The notes: generated by a model from the sequence alone, not told the origin. A stretch of 64,000 nucleotides of DNA from DATMBF01 sp035559595 (GCA_035559595.1 DATMBF010000032.1:1-64000), one strand, 5' to 3'; shown: positions 31,843 to 41,165, counted from the stretch's first letter. Numbers and translations: made by a program.

Positions 31843-33021
31843 ATGACAATCCTTCAGCGGCTGCAGAAGAAGAAGACAAAGCTCGTCGTTGGATTGATGT
31901 CGGGAACATCGGTTGATGGGGTCGACGCAGCACTGGTGAAGATTTCCGGTAGCGGCACATCAACAAGGCTTAAACTGCTGGCGTTTGATAGCCGCCCGTT
32001 CCCAAAGGATCTCCGTGGGTTTGTTCTCAAAAACTCCCTCCCTGGCTCTGGGAGCGTTGACGTCATTACCAGACTCAACATCCTCTTTGCCCACTTCTAT
32101 GCTGAAGCCGTAAGACGAGTAGCTCACAAAGCTCGGGTTCCATTGTCAAACATCGACCTCATCGGTTCACATGGGCAGACGGTTCACCATCTTCCGACTC
32201 CCTCACGTCTCTTTGGGAAAGAGATTCGCGCAACGCTCCAGATCGGAGATCCATCAACGCTTGCTAAGCTCACCGGCATTATCACGGTCGGAGATTTTCG
32301 CAATGCTGATATGGCGGTCGGCGGGCAGGGTGCACCGCTCGTGCCGTACTTCGACTACCTGATGTTTCGATCCCGGACGAAGAACCGCATTCTTCTGAAC
32401 CTCGGCGGTATCGCCAACTTCACGATACTGCCGAAGAATTGCCAGGTGAAGGATATTATCGCGTTTGACACAGGACCCGCAAACATGGTGATCGACACGT
32501 TGATGATGAAGTTCTATCGGAAACCCTTTGACAAAAACGGCTCCGTTGCCATGAAAGGGAGAGTACTCCAGGGGCTGATGGCCTGGATGATGTCGCATCC
32601 GTATTTCGATCAACACCCTCCGAAATCGACGGGACGAGAAGTGTTTGGAAAACCGTTTGCAGAAGAGATTCTCAAGCGAACGCGGGGCGTTCGGAAGCAA
32701 GATATCATCGCTACCGTGACGGAGTTTACCGCTCTGACGATCTTCGACCAGTATAATCGATTTGTTGGATCGCGTATGGTCCCCGACGAGATTCTCGTAA
32801 GTGGCGGCGGAGCACACAACAAAGCCATCATTGAAGGATTGGATCATTACTTCGACCGGGCGAAGGTGAAGCCGATCGAAGACATCGGCTTCTCATCAGA
32901 TGCAAAGGAAGCGATTTGCTTTGCCGTGCTGGCCAATGAAACCATGAGCGAACATCCTGCCAATGTGCCGAGTGTGACGGGTGCAAAGCGACCGGTAGTG
33001 CTGGGAAAAATTTGTTTGTAG
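31843..33021 (+). CDS. anmK: Anhydro-N-acetylmuramic acid kinase
   Basis: A 392-residue cytosolic sugar kinase that opens and phosphorylates 1,6-anhydroMurNAc from peptidoglycan turnover to MurNAc-6-phosphate. Family blocks: VVGLMSGTSVDGVDAALV (phosphate-binding), IGSHGQTVHHLP, TLQIGDPSTLAKLTGI, VGDFRNADMAVGGQGAPLVPYFD, LNLGGIANFTIL, FDTGPANMVID and ILVSGGGAHN. No murQ or transporter gene is adjacent. The secreted phosphatase gene follows 40 bases downstream. Confidence 0.94.
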   Translation: MTILQRLQKKKTKLVVGLMSGTSVDGVDAALVKISGSGTSTRLKLLAFDSRPFPKDLRGFVLKNSLPGSGSVDVITRLNILFAHFYAEAVRRVAHKARVPLSNIDLIGSHGQTVHHLPTPSRLFGKEIRATLQIGDPSTLAKLTGIITVGDFRNADMAVGGQGAPLVPYFDYLMFRSRTKNRILLNLGGIANFTILPKNCQVKDIIAFDTGPANMVIDTLMMKFYRKPFDKNGSVAMKGRVLQGLMAWMMSHPYFDQHPPKSTGREVFGKPFAEEILKRTRGVRKQDIIATVTEFTALTIFDQYNRFVGSRMVPDEILVSGGGAHNKAIIEGLDHYFDRAKVKPIEDIGFSSDAKEAICFAVLANETMSEHPANVPSVTGAKRPVVLGKICL

Positions 33022-33061
33022 GATGTTGAACATTCGAAGGTTGAAGGTTCGTTCCGGTAGC

Positions 33062-35176
33062 ATGAGTCGAAAACCCGCGTTTTTGATCATCCTTCTTGTG
33101 TTGCTCTCTTCCTCCCTGTCTGCGCAACAGACGGTCACCATCTTTCATTTCAATGACACCCATAGTCATGTGTTTCCCTGGGGACCGGAGGTCAACGGCC
33201 AGTCGCAGAACGGCGCTGCGGCGCGGTGGATCAAGCGATACACTGATCTTCGAACGACGGCAACAAACCCGATACTCCTTCACGGAGGCGATAGTTTCAC
33301 AGGCGACCTCATCTTCAATCGATTTCTGGGCAGAGCGGAGTTCGAGCTCTTCGATTCTATCGGTGTCGATGCAATGGTGCTGGGAAACCATGACTTTGAC
33401 CTTAAGCCATTTCGACTAAAGAACGCCATCATTGCTTCCGGTGCATCCTTCGACTTCCTCTCATCAAATATCCGCTATAACAACGACACGAGCGGACTTG
33501 CTCAATACGTAAAGCCGTTCACCATCAAAATCGTCGGGGGAATCAAGATCGGTCTCTTCGGCTTGACAACCCGCTCTACAACGTTCTATGGAGAATCTGC
33601 CCCAATCACATTCGATTCAACTGCGGCAACAGCCCGAAGAATGGTGGATTCGCTCAAGGCCCGCAGCGTCGATCTCATTGTCGCGGTCACGCACCTTGGC
33701 GTTCGCGAGGATAGCATCATTGCCTCCCAGGTCAATGACATCGACGTTATCGTCGGTGGACATTCACACACTCCATTGACCAACCCGGTGCTCTCGCGCA
33801 ATCCCGACGGAGACACAACAATCATTGTCCAGGCGGGAGCCCGGTGGGAATACCTTGGAAAGCTCACGTTAACATTGAGTGGGTCGCAAAAGACCTGGAG
33901 TTATTCCCTTGAATCGATCAAAGCTCCCATGCCAGACGATCCGGTATTCGCGCCTGTCATTCAGCAATACATGGATTCCATCACAACAACCTATGGCCCC
34001 GTCTACTCCGATACCGTTGGCGTTTTAACTCAGGATTTCCCGCCAATCAACATTCTTGGCGGAGAGCGTGAATCACCAATGCTCAACATCATCACCGATG
34101 CTTATCGAGCTGCAACAGGTTCGGACATTGCTCTTGAAGTTGCCCCGCTTATTCGCATCCCGTTCTACGCCGGCGCAATCTCAACCAGCGAGGTACGCCA
34201 GACATTTGCCTGGTCGTATGATCCCCGGCAAGGCCTTGGAAAACGGCTTTCGGTCATCTCCATGACCGGCGGGACTCTCCTTTTTCTGCTTGCCAACAGC
34301 AGTCAAATCGCCTTCGACTTCTTTGGAGGCGCGGGCTCGTTTGGGCCAGCAGTGCAGGGGTCGGGAATTCAATACACCCTCACGGGTGTCGGTTTCTTCC
34401 CCACGATCAAAGACGTGTGGATCCAAGGCCAGAGAATTGAAAACGGACGCGTTTACAGTATTACAGTCAATGAATTTATTGCCGATCTCATCGGAAGATT
34501 GCCACTTGTGCAGATCATAAGCCGGCGGGATACAACAATAGGAGCGGATGTTGCCGTAGCAAACTACCTCCGGTCGATTTCTCCTTTTGATCACCGTACA
34601 CCTGTTATGGGTCGCGTATGGGACGAAACAAACATCGCCCCATTGAGTTTTACCATTCAGAACGAGGCGCTCATAATCACCTGGAATCCGATTTCAGGAG
34701 CAGCCTCATATAATCTCTATCGCATTTCTTCTTCAGGTTCAAGAATAAAACTCAACACAGCACCGATAGCGGGAACAAACTTGACGGATAACGACGTCAG
34801 AAGAGGCGAGATCTTCTCCTATCAACTTGAGGAGATTCGCACGGATGGTCGTCGGTTCGAGCATCCACCCGTCATGCATCAGGTGGGAGGACTGCCGACA
34901 ACGACGTACTTGCTCCCGGCTTTTCCAAATCCCTTCAATGCTTCAACCAAAATCGTGTTCGGCTTAAAGGAGCGGTTGCGAGCGTCAATCAGAATCTACA
35001 ACCTCCTCGGTCAGCACGTTGCCACGCTCGTAAACGAAGAGCGGAATCAGGGTGAATACGAGGTGTCCTGGCATGGCATTGACGAATCCGGTAGAGCTGT
35101 CTCGACTGGACTTTACATTGTCGAATGTGTAGCGGGACCGTTCCGTAAGACGCAGAAGGTTGTGCTGATTCGGTAA
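33062..35176 (+). CDS. Secreted 5'-nucleotidase/UshA-like metallophosphatase with C-terminal sorting domain
   Basis: A 704-residue exported protein. Signal peptide: AFLIILLVLLSSSLSAQQ. Residues about 25-260 are a calcineurin-like metallophosphatase with FNDTHSH, GGDSFTGD, GNHDFDLK and GGHSHT metal motifs. Residues about 290-500 are the 5'-nucleotidase C-terminal domain (NIITDAYRAATGSDIAL, FFGGAGSFG). Residues about 525-605 look fibronectin-like. The last 80 residues, starting AFPNPFNASTKI and ending KTQKVVLIR, are the sorting domain of type IX secretion substrates (FlgD-like in related phyla). It probably releases phosphate from nucleotides at the surface. The ATG at 33062 begins the signal peptide. 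Confidence 0.92.
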   Translation: MSRKPAFLIILLVLLSSSLSAQQTVTIFHFNDTHSHVFPWGPEVNGQSQNGAAARWIKRYTDLRTTATNPILLHGGDSFTGDLIFNRFLGRAEFELFDSIGVDAMVLGNHDFDLKPFRLKNAIIASGASFDFLSSNIRYNNDTSGLAQYVKPFTIKIVGGIKIGLFGLTTRSTTFYGESAPITFDSTAATARRMVDSLKARSVDLIVAVTHLGVREDSIIASQVNDIDVIVGGHSHTPLTNPVLSRNPDGDTTIIVQAGARWEYLGKLTLTLSGSQKTWSYSLESIKAPMPDDPVFAPVIQQYMDSITTTYGPVYSDTVGVLTQDFPPINILGGERESPMLNIITDAYRAATGSDIALEVAPLIRIPFYAGAISTSEVRQTFAWSYDPRQGLGKRLSVISMTGGTLLFLLANSSQIAFDFFGGAGSFGPAVQGSGIQYTLTGVGFFPTIKDVWIQGQRIENGRVYSITVNEFIADLIGRLPLVQIISRRDTTIGADVAVANYLRSISPFDHRTPVMGRVWDETNIAPLSFTIQNEALIITWNPISGAASYNLYRISSSGSRIKLNTAPIAGTNLTDNDVRRGEIFSYQLEEIRTDGRRFEHPPVMHQVGGLPTTTYLLPAFPNPFNASTKIVFGLKERLRASIRIYNLLGQHVATLVNEERNQGEYEVSWHGIDESGRAVSTGLYIVECVAGPFRKTQKVVLIR

Positions 35177-35231
35177 GGGGGAGCCTCACAACCACCCATT
35201 GTAATCCCGAGAATTCTGCACAAATCACACC

Positions 35232-35260
35232 TTGACACATTCCCGCCTTCTCTCTATATT
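35232..35260 (+). promoter_or_regulatory. Consensus sigma70-type promoter of the three-gene membrane operon
   Basis: TTGACA at 35232-35237, 17-base spacer, TATATT at 35255-35260. It is the best match in the window to the housekeeping consensus and lies 65 bases before the ATG at 35326. Confidence 0.75.
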
Positions 35261-35325
35261 CTTCAGCCGATGCTCCCCTCACGGCGCGGTTTCAAGCACT
35301 AATTCATCATCCATGGGAGGCTTGC

Positions 35326-35958
35326 ATGGTTCTTTGGATCGTTGGTGGCTGTCTGCTTGTCTCCGTTGTCTACTTCCTCGCCCCTCAGGGAACCGATCCC
35401 TGGCCTGCACTGAACGCTGCCGGCATCGCTGCTCTTCTGTATGTTATCGCGTTCCTTGTTTCATTCGTCAAAAGACCCTTCTCCGTTCGTGCGCGCGTGA
35501 GTATCTATGCTGTTTCCCTCGTGCTCGGCATTGCTATCTATAGCGCATGGACAGGAATGGATGAGCAATCTCATTGGCAGCGCAGTCAGCTCGCAAAGAT
35601 CAATGGCGTCATCACACACGGTATTATTGCTTCGGAACTCCATTCGACCTTTCTGCTCCCGATCTTCGAGCGGTATCACAAACAGGAATCACGAAGACGC
35701 GTTTCTCTGGGAGCATTGTTCCGTCAGACCTTTCCGAATGCCCGAATTGGAGAAAACATTCGACCGGTCAAGGAATACGAAGACAGCACTATGATTTACG
35801 TTGCGGAGCTTTCCGATGATACGGTGACCCTCGTTGGACAATCTCTGTTCGTTGCGGGAAAGAACCCCGGGTTCAGGAATTACAATGGCAGAGTGGGGAG
35901 GGTCCAAGCGCGAGCAACCCTGACGGCGAAAGGAGTGATGTATGAACAAGAGAACTAA
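35326..35958 (+). CDS. Membrane protein of unknown function, first of three
   Basis: A 210-residue protein with three N-terminal hydrophobic helices (VLWIVGGCLLVSVVYFLA, AGIAALLYVIAFLVSFV, VSIYAVSLVLGIAIYSAW) and a soluble C-terminal half of about 125 residues. The soluble part ends in a beta-rich stretch (MIYVAELSDDTVTLVGQSLFVAG). No family was recognised. Its stop overlaps the next gene by 17 bases and a third membrane gene follows, so they form an operon from the promoter at 35232. Confidence 0.65.
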   Translation: MVLWIVGGCLLVSVVYFLAPQGTDPWPALNAAGIAALLYVIAFLVSFVKRPFSVRARVSIYAVSLVLGIAIYSAWTGMDEQSHWQRSQLAKINGVITHGIIASELHSTFLLPIFERYHKQESRRRVSLGALFRQTFPNARIGENIRPVKEYEDSTMIYVAELSDDTVTLVGQSLFVAGKNPGFRNYNGRVGRVQARATLTAKGVMYEQEN

Positions 35959-36790
35959 TCCTCGCAAACCGGTCAGGCGAAAGCGGACGATTCGGAAACC
36001 GGAATCGACTTCAGCGCAGGAACACATCCCAAGTGCGACACCGGCTGAACGTGATGCAGAGTTTTCCCCCGGGTTTCTTCGCTGGATGGTCACGCTTACT
36101 GCCGCAACATTGATCCTCGTCTTCTGGAGCGAACGCATCTCCACATCGTTCGGTCCCGAACGATGGATTGCCCTGCAACCATGGACTACTGCCGCAGGCA
36201 TTATCATCCAGCAGGGGCTTGAGGAATTCAGCGGAAAAAGCATTGATGAAGGAACCTTAGCAGCTGCGCGGATCATGATTCTTTTTGGTGTGCTGGCCGG
36301 CTTTGTCATTGGGCCAACGCTCCTTCTCTTTGCGTGGCGGCGGTTTCTCACAGAGCAACCCGCAGAACGCCGACAGCTGCGACTGACGACGCTCGCCTTC
36401 TTCTTCGGGGGCATACTTACGCTTCCCATTGCCATTCCGGCTATTCCAATCGCCATTATCCAGCCGCAAATAGCGCAAAGCATGCGTTCTGCGCAGGCCG
36501 TAGGAGAGGCAAAAGATGCGATGCTGCATGACTTGAATCTGATTGCTTTCGATGCCCAGCAGTTCCGGGCAAGGCCGTTTACTGTGGGAGGCGGAGGGGG
36601 TTCCTTTTTTGGCTACAACATCCCCCCGCGACTTGCCGATACGGACAACGGCACCTATCTCACAATTGAAGTGAGCGAAGAATCTGTGGTCTTCAAGGGA
36701 ATTTCCAAGCACTATCCGGCAAGCAACATCACGGTAATGTTGGGGGCAGATGGGAACCTCAGACACTGGAGCTTTGGCGGGAGCTTTTAA
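35942..36790 (+). CDS. Membrane protein of unknown function, second of three
   Basis: A 282-residue protein with a very basic N terminus (NKRTNPRKPVRRKRTIRK), then hydrophobic helices near residues 43-62, 105-128 and 152-180. The C-terminal 90 residues are soluble; the glycine run VGGGGGSFFGYNIPPRL and the segments YLTIEVSEESVVFKGI and NITVMLGADGN suggest a small beta domain. The end of this soluble domain resembles that of the first protein in pattern (beta strands after a helical region). Function unknown. Confidence 0.65.
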   Translation: MNKRTNPRKPVRRKRTIRKPESTSAQEHIPSATPAERDAEFSPGFLRWMVTLTAATLILVFWSERISTSFGPERWIALQPWTTAAGIIIQQGLEEFSGKSIDEGTLAAARIMILFGVLAGFVIGPTLLLFAWRRFLTEQPAERRQLRLTTLAFFFGGILTLPIAIPAIPIAIIQPQIAQSMRSAQAVGEAKDAMLHDLNLIAFDAQQFRARPFTVGGGGGSFFGYNIPPRLADTDNGTYLTIEVSEESVVFKGISKHYPASNITVMLGADGNLRHWSFGGSF

Positions 36791-36817
36791 TCCTTCACGA
36801 CTTCGCGAGGAACGTGT

Positions 36818-37240
36818 ATGAGCAACGGACTGCGGTTACGATGGCCGAAGAGAGTGGACTGGAAGTGGGTCGGCGTGGGATTCTGTTTCTACGTCGTTTT
36901 TCACCTCCTTCCAACATATCTGTTACTCGGGATTTCTCTGCGAGGAATGCACACCGGCTTTGCCTCATTTGCGATCTGGATGTTTACCGGTCTGGCGGTA
37001 ATCGGATTTTACATTGGCTACCGGTCGAGCGGGGTCACGATCGTCGAGCCGGGGCTTTCTGCGCTCCTCTACATCCTCGCCCTTGTTCTCGGCACACAGC
37101 GATTGATCAGCGGTTCGGTAAGTCTCTTGAGTTTCTTTGAGGCGCTTTCCTGGATGGGAGCGGCATTTGTTATTGCCATCGCGAGTGCCTTTGTCGGCGA
37201 GCTGCTTCAGGCAAGAAAGGAAGAGTCGGAAGGTTCCTGA
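36818..37240 (+). CDS. Membrane protein of unknown function, third of three
   Basis: A 140-residue protein with a basic start (LRLRWPKRVDWKW) and four hydrophobic helices (VGFCFYVVFHLLPTYLLLG, FASFAIWMFTGLAVIGFYIGY, LSALLYILALVLGT, FEALSWMGAAFVIAIASAFVG). It ends in a short charged tail. No family was recognised; the compact four-helix plan resembles small integral membrane proteins such as DUF4175-like or MAPEG-like sets but without their motifs. It follows the second gene by 27 bases. Confidence 0.62.
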   Translation: MSNGLRLRWPKRVDWKWVGVGFCFYVVFHLLPTYLLLGISLRGMHTGFASFAIWMFTGLAVIGFYIGYRSSGVTIVEPGLSALLYILALVLGTQRLISGSVSLLSFFEALSWMGAAFVIAIASAFVGELLQARKEESEGS

Positions 37241-37246
37241 GCGGCT

Positions 37247-38044
37247 TCACTTTCCCTTCAACTGCCCCAACAGCTCTTTAGCCTCCCTTCTAAACCGCTC
37301 GTCGTCCTCATCAAGCGTAGGCAGTGAGGCGATAAGTGTCAGATGGCGGCGGGCGTTGTCGAACTCCTCCTTCTCAACGTACGCGCGAGCACAATCCAGC
37401 CGATACATAATAAAATCCGATTTGATCGCGATGGCGCGCTCGTAATGCTGAATAGCTTCATCCAAATTCGCCCAGCTTAGTCCAAGAGGCCAGCGGAACA
37501 CGCGAGGACGCTCGCTTACTTTGGCGTGCGTCCGCCCCAGCACATAATACGCAACGTCATTTTGCGAATCGAGTTCGATCGCCTTCTCAAGGTCTGCTTT
37601 CACCTGTTTCACAAGTTCGAGCGATTCCCACACTCCTCGAAAAAGTGCAATCCTCCCGTTCGCAATAGCCCGGCGGGTGTAGGCCATGGAATTCATCGGC
37701 GCCGCGCTGACTGCCCTCTCCGCGAATTCTAGGGCTTTTTCATATGCCGCAAGCTGAGAAGCTTTTTCCTGATCAGTCCGTGTAGGGAGGTGTTCACCGA
37801 TATCCACGTAGGCCCTGCTGATGCGCCAGAGCACATCGGGGTTTGAAGGATCTACGGAGAGAGCCTCGAGATATTTTTGGAGAGCCCGTTCATTATCAAA
37901 TGCCTTGGTAATCAATTCGTCGCCGGCGGCAATCAACTCCGTGATGCCTCCATTCGGCGGAAGAGGGGATTGAGCATGCAGCAGGGCAGTCGCTGCCATC
38001 AGCAACAACACGGTTGCCGCGAGGACGGGAGGTCTTGGTATCAA
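37247..38044 (-). CDS. Exported TPR-repeat protein
   Basis: A 265-residue protein with signal peptide VLAATVLLLMAATALLHAQ. Four or five tetratricopeptide repeats follow (for example NPDVLWRISRAYVDIGE, MAYTRRAIANGRIALFRG, DVAYYVLGRTHAKVSE, AIQHYERAIAIKSDF), giving a regulator of microtubule dynamics-like helical scaffold. It would mediate protein contacts in the periplasm. The start is a TTG at 38044: a stop lies three codons upstream in frame and the next ATG would cut the signal peptide. Confidence 0.75.
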   Translation of the reverse strand: MIPRPPVLAATVLLLMAATALLHAQSPLPPNGGITELIAAGDELITKAFDNERALQKYLEALSVDPSNPDVLWRISRAYVDIGEHLPTRTDQEKASQLAAYEKALEFAERAVSAAPMNSMAYTRRAIANGRIALFRGVWESLELVKQVKADLEKAIELDSQNDVAYYVLGRTHAKVSERPRVFRWPLGLSWANLDEAIQHYERAIAIKSDFIMYRLDCARAYVEKEEFDNARRHLTLIASLPTLDEDDERFRREAKELLGQLKGK

Positions 38045-38123
38045 ATGAGCTTAGTGCAGAATCTGTTTGTGAAGAGATTCTAAGAACGCGGGAACAAGAT
38101 AGGGGGAGAAATCTCCTTTCCGG

Positions 38124-38714
38124 TTAGGAGTTGCGAGCTTGAAGTTTTCGGATTTCATCTCGAAGTTTTGCCGCGCGCTCGTAGTCTTCTTTTCCGATCG
38201 CCTCTTTGAGCTGCTGCTCCAATTCTTCGAGCTTACTCAATTTCGGTTTGGCCTTCTCTTTCGTGGGGGTCGTTTCAGTTGATCCCTCCGACAGTGGCCG
38301 GTCTGCATCCTCATTCTCCGGAACAAACGCCGCTTCCTCCATCACTTTATCCGACACGAAAATGGGCACGCCGCATCGAACGGCAAGTGCAATCGCGTCG
38401 CTCGGACGTGAGTCGATCTCCTGACTGTCTAGACTGATACGGGCGTAAAACGTTCCATCCTTCAACTCATTGATGAAGACGTCATTCACGGTGGTGCCCA
38501 GCGTGTCAATAATATTCTTGATCAGGTCGTGTGTGAGAGGGCGAGGCGGCTTGATCCCCTCCATCTCCAGCGCAATCGATTGAGCCTCGAATGCGCCAAT
38601 GATGATCGGCAATCGGCGTGGTCCGTTCACCTCCTTCAGAATCAATGCGTATGCTCCCCCCGCTGACTGACTCGTCGAAAGCCCTAAGATGTCGACCTGG
38701 ATTTTATCTTCCAC
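38124..38714 (-). CDS. Bifunctional nuclease family protein with C-terminal UVR motif
   Basis: A 196-residue cytosolic protein. Residues about 1-130 are the BFN/DUF151 domain (LPIIIGAFEAQSIALEMEG, RPLTHDLIKNII, SRPSDAIALAVRCGVPIFV). The C-terminal 35 residues (LEELEQQLKEAIGKEDYERA, AAKLRDEIRKLQ) form the UVR motif also found in UvrB, UvrC and McsA, which binds partner proteins. The BFN-UVR fusion is common in FCB bacteria. It starts at GTG with GGAGTTG upstream and comes 29 bases after etfA, so it is in the same operon. Confidence 0.88.
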   Translation of the reverse strand: MEDKIQVDILGLSTSQSAGGAYALILKEVNGPRRLPIIIGAFEAQSIALEMEGIKPPRPLTHDLIKNIIDTLGTTVNDVFINELKDGTFYARISLDSQEIDSRPSDAIALAVRCGVPIFVSDKVMEEAAFVPENEDADRPLSEGSTETTPTKEKAKPKLSKLEELEQQLKEAIGKEDYERAAKLRDEIRKLQARNS

Positions 38715-38743
38715 AAGACAACTCCTTCATGCAATTGAACCCG

Positions 38744-39718
38744 TCACTTCCCTTTCAGCTTCTTGACTTCTTGTGTCAACGCCGGTACAATCTCAAATGC
38801 ATCTCCTGCGATACCGTAGTCAGCCACCTGGAAGATGGGCGCTTCTTTGTCCTTGTTAATAGCTACAATATACTTTGAAGAGGACATTCCCGCAAGGTGT
38901 TGAACTGCCCCGGAGATCGCCACGGCAATGTAGAGACTTGGAGACACCGTTTTGCCTGTTTGACCCACCTGCTCGTCATGGGGACGCCAGCCGGCATCGA
39001 CGACGGCGCGCGAGGCGCCAACCGCTGCACCGAGAGCTTGTGCCAGCTCTTCGATCATCGCGAAGTTTTCCGGACCCTTCAGCCCTCGTCCGCCGGAAAC
39101 GATAATGTCGGCCTCCGCAACGTCAAGCTTGCCTGTAGATTGAGTGATTCCCGTCACCTTCGCCGAAAAGTCCGCGTCGGACAGGGGGACATCAAACGGC
39201 TCGACAGTTGCGGTCGTCCCGTCGCTTGAGCCGGCCGTGAAAACATTCGGACGAAGGGAGAAGATCTTGACCTGAGAGGTGATCTTCACATCGACCAGTG
39301 CCTTGCCTGCATAGACGGGTCGCGTAGCGATAATTGCTCCCTCGTCGACTTTCAGAGCGATGCAGTCGACAGCCAATCCCGCGTCGAGCTTGACGGCAAG
39401 TCGAGGTGCAAGATCTTTGCCCATTGCCGTAGCGGGAAGGAGAATAATCTCTGCCTGTTCCTTCTTTGCGACCTCCGCCGCAACCTTCGCATAGGCGGTC
39501 GTCGAATACTGCCCAAGCTTCGGATTCTCCACCGTTATAACTCTCGACACGCCGAATCTTCCAAGCTCTGGGGCAATCGACCGGACATTTTCTCCAATGA
39601 CAAGTCCGACAACCTCGGCCCCCGACTGCCCTGCAAGATCCTTTGCCGCCTTAGCGGCTTCAAAGGACGGCTTCTTGAATTTGTTCTCTCTCTGTTCTGC
39701 GATAACCAGGATTTTCAT
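38744..39718 (-). CDS. etfA: Electron transfer flavoprotein, alpha subunit
   Basis: A 324-residue FAD-binding protein that with EtfB carries electrons from acyl-CoA and other dehydrogenases to the quinone pool. Family marks: the C-terminal FAD-binding signature IIVSGGRGLKGPENF, VGASRAVVDAGWRPHDEQVGQTGKTVSP, ISGAVQHLAGMSSSKYIVAINKD. It is the second gene of etfB-etfA-BFN on the minus strand with 35 bases between the ETF genes. Confidence 0.95.
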   Translation of the reverse strand: MKILVIAEQRENKFKKPSFEAAKAAKDLAGQSGAEVVGLVIGENVRSIAPELGRFGVSRVITVENPKLGQYSTTAYAKVAAEVAKKEQAEIILLPATAMGKDLAPRLAVKLDAGLAVDCIALKVDEGAIIATRPVYAGKALVDVKITSQVKIFSLRPNVFTAGSSDGTTATVEPFDVPLSDADFSAKVTGITQSTGKLDVAEADIIVSGGRGLKGPENFAMIEELAQALGAAVGASRAVVDAGWRPHDEQVGQTGKTVSPSLYIAVAISGAVQHLAGMSSSKYIVAINKDKEAPIFQVADYGIAGDAFEIVPALTQEVKKLKGK

Positions 39719-39753
39719 AAGGAAAGATGACCATCAGACCAGTGATTTGATAA

Positions 39754-40500
39754 TCAAATGACTTTAGCCTCTTCGTGAAGGAGGCGGACCAACTCAGGAA
39801 CGGCGCTTGCGTCCGCGCCAATGATTTTGCCGGCACTTTTCGCCGGAGGTTTGCGCATACTCAAAACTTCGCTCTTGTTCTGAGCCGGAGTCGGCTGCCT
39901 CTCCTCAATGGGCTTGCTTTTGGCCTGCATGATGCCTTTAAGCGATGGGTAACGAGGTTCATTCAGTCCTTTCTGAGCCATGATGATGCAGGGGAGTTTC
40001 GTCTCAACCTTCTCATGCCCACCTTCGATCTCCCGCTCGGCCGATACTTTCCCGTCGCTAATCTCTAACTTCACGACCACGGAGACGGAAGGCCAGCCGA
40101 GCATCTCTGCAACCATGCCGCCCACCGCTGCATTATCATAATCAATAGATTGCTTTCCAAAGAACACCAGATCCGGTGAAATCTCTTTCGTTGCGTCCGC
40201 AAGGGCTCTGGCAACTGAAAATGAATCCCGTACTCCGTCATCTTTCAAAAGGATTGCTCTGTCAATGCCCATCGCCAGCGCCTTGCGGAGGGTCTCTTTG
40301 TGAGAGTCCCCCCCAAGGGAAATGCCGATGACTTCCCCGCCGTGCTTTTCCTTCAGTCTCAATGCCTCTTCAACGGCAAACTCGTCGTAGGGACTGATAA
40401 TGTAATTAACACCGGTTTTATCGATTGACTTACCGTCGATTGCGACGTTGACTTTGGTGGCCGTATCGGGGACGTGGTTCAGGCAAACAACGATTTTCAT
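39754..40500 (-). CDS. etfB: Electron transfer flavoprotein, beta subunit
   Basis: A 248-residue AMP-binding subunit. Marks: KIVVCLNHVPDTATKV at the start, SPYDEFAVEEALRLKEK, ADATKEISPDLVFFGKQSIDYDNAAVGGMVAEMLGWP and the beta signature near VETKLPCIIMAQKGLNEPRYPSLKGIMQAKSK (given here as family segments read in pieces). It heads the etfBA operon; no partner dehydrogenase is next to it. Confidence 0.95.
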   Translation of the reverse strand: MKIVVCLNHVPDTATKVNVAIDGKSIDKTGVNYIISPYDEFAVEEALRLKEKHGGEVIGISLGGDSHKETLRKALAMGIDRAILLKDDGVRDSFSVARALADATKEISPDLVFFGKQSIDYDNAAVGGMVAEMLGWPSVSVVVKLEISDGKVSAEREIEGGHEKVETKLPCIIMAQKGLNEPRYPSLKGIMQAKSKPIEERQPTPAQNKSEVLSMRKPPAKSAGKIIGADASAVPELVRLLHEEAKVI

Positions 40501-40609
40501 GATGAGAGCAGTGGAGTTACTGGAGGAATTGTCTCTTGCTACGTCAAAGTAGGAAACTTTTGTTAAACGGGCAAGTTTTCGAAAGAATTTTCACAATCAG
40601 CGAGGTTGC

Positions 40610-41110
40610 TTACTTCTTCTCCTCGCCTCGGTAGAGATGCGCTGAGTTCACTTTCACCCCCATCATTTTGAGGTACATGAAAAGCTCGGTTTTATGATTG
40701 AGGTGATGTTCGATGGCGAGCATTCCAATGCGCCACCGTGGCGCTTTGTATCCAAGCTGTGGCGTGTCGATTTCGCCTCCCTGAAATTCCTCCTCCCGTA
40801 ACGCACCAACAATACTCTTGAACTTCTTGTGGTTCTCGTGAAGCAGGTTGATCGCTTCGTCAACGCTCACGCTTGGTGTTCTTCGATTCTGTAAAAAACG
40901 CTCTCGTATTGTCTGAAAGCCCCATTCTCCGCTGGTCATCCCCTTCGCGTACACCTCAAGCGCCCCGACAAGATGTGCCAACTGTTGACCGATGGTGAAA
41001 GAGCTCTCCGTCGGCTTCCAGTCGATCTTATCCGCTGGAATCTGTCGGAAGAGATGGTCCGTGGTGTGAACCATGTAATCGATGTACGAAAGATAGTTTT
41101 GCAGTGTCAT
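40610..41110 (-). CDS. DinB family protein
   Basis: A 166-residue four-helix-bundle protein of the DinB/YfiT superfamily, whose members include metal-dependent thiol transferases and damage-induced proteins of unknown reaction. The three metal-binding histidines are plausible as His in MVHTTDHLF, IGQQLAHLVGA and AIEHHLNHKTELF. The ribosome-binding site AGAGGA lies inside a perfect palindrome (41114-41129). Confidence 0.85.
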   Translation of the reverse strand: MTLQNYLSYIDYMVHTTDHLFRQIPADKIDWKPTESSFTIGQQLAHLVGALEVYAKGMTSGEWGFQTIRERFLQNRRTPSVSVDEAINLLHENHKKFKSIVGALREEEFQGGEIDTPQLGYKAPRWRIGMLAIEHHLNHKTELFMYLKMMGVKVNSAHLYRGEEKK

Positions 41111-41113
41111 TGG

Positions 41114-41165
41114 ATTCCTCTCGAGGAATACGCTCGAATTTCTGGCAACTGACTCCGAAGGAGTC
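41114..41165. promoter_or_regulatory. Two perfect palindromes at the dinB-like gene's leader
   Basis: ATTCCTC-TC-GAGGAAT occupies 41114-41129 and includes the AGAGGA ribosome-binding site; GACTC-CGAAG-GAGTC lies at 41151-41165. On the minus-strand message both would fold, the first burying the ribosome site. They could alternatively be operator sites. Confidence 0.4.
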
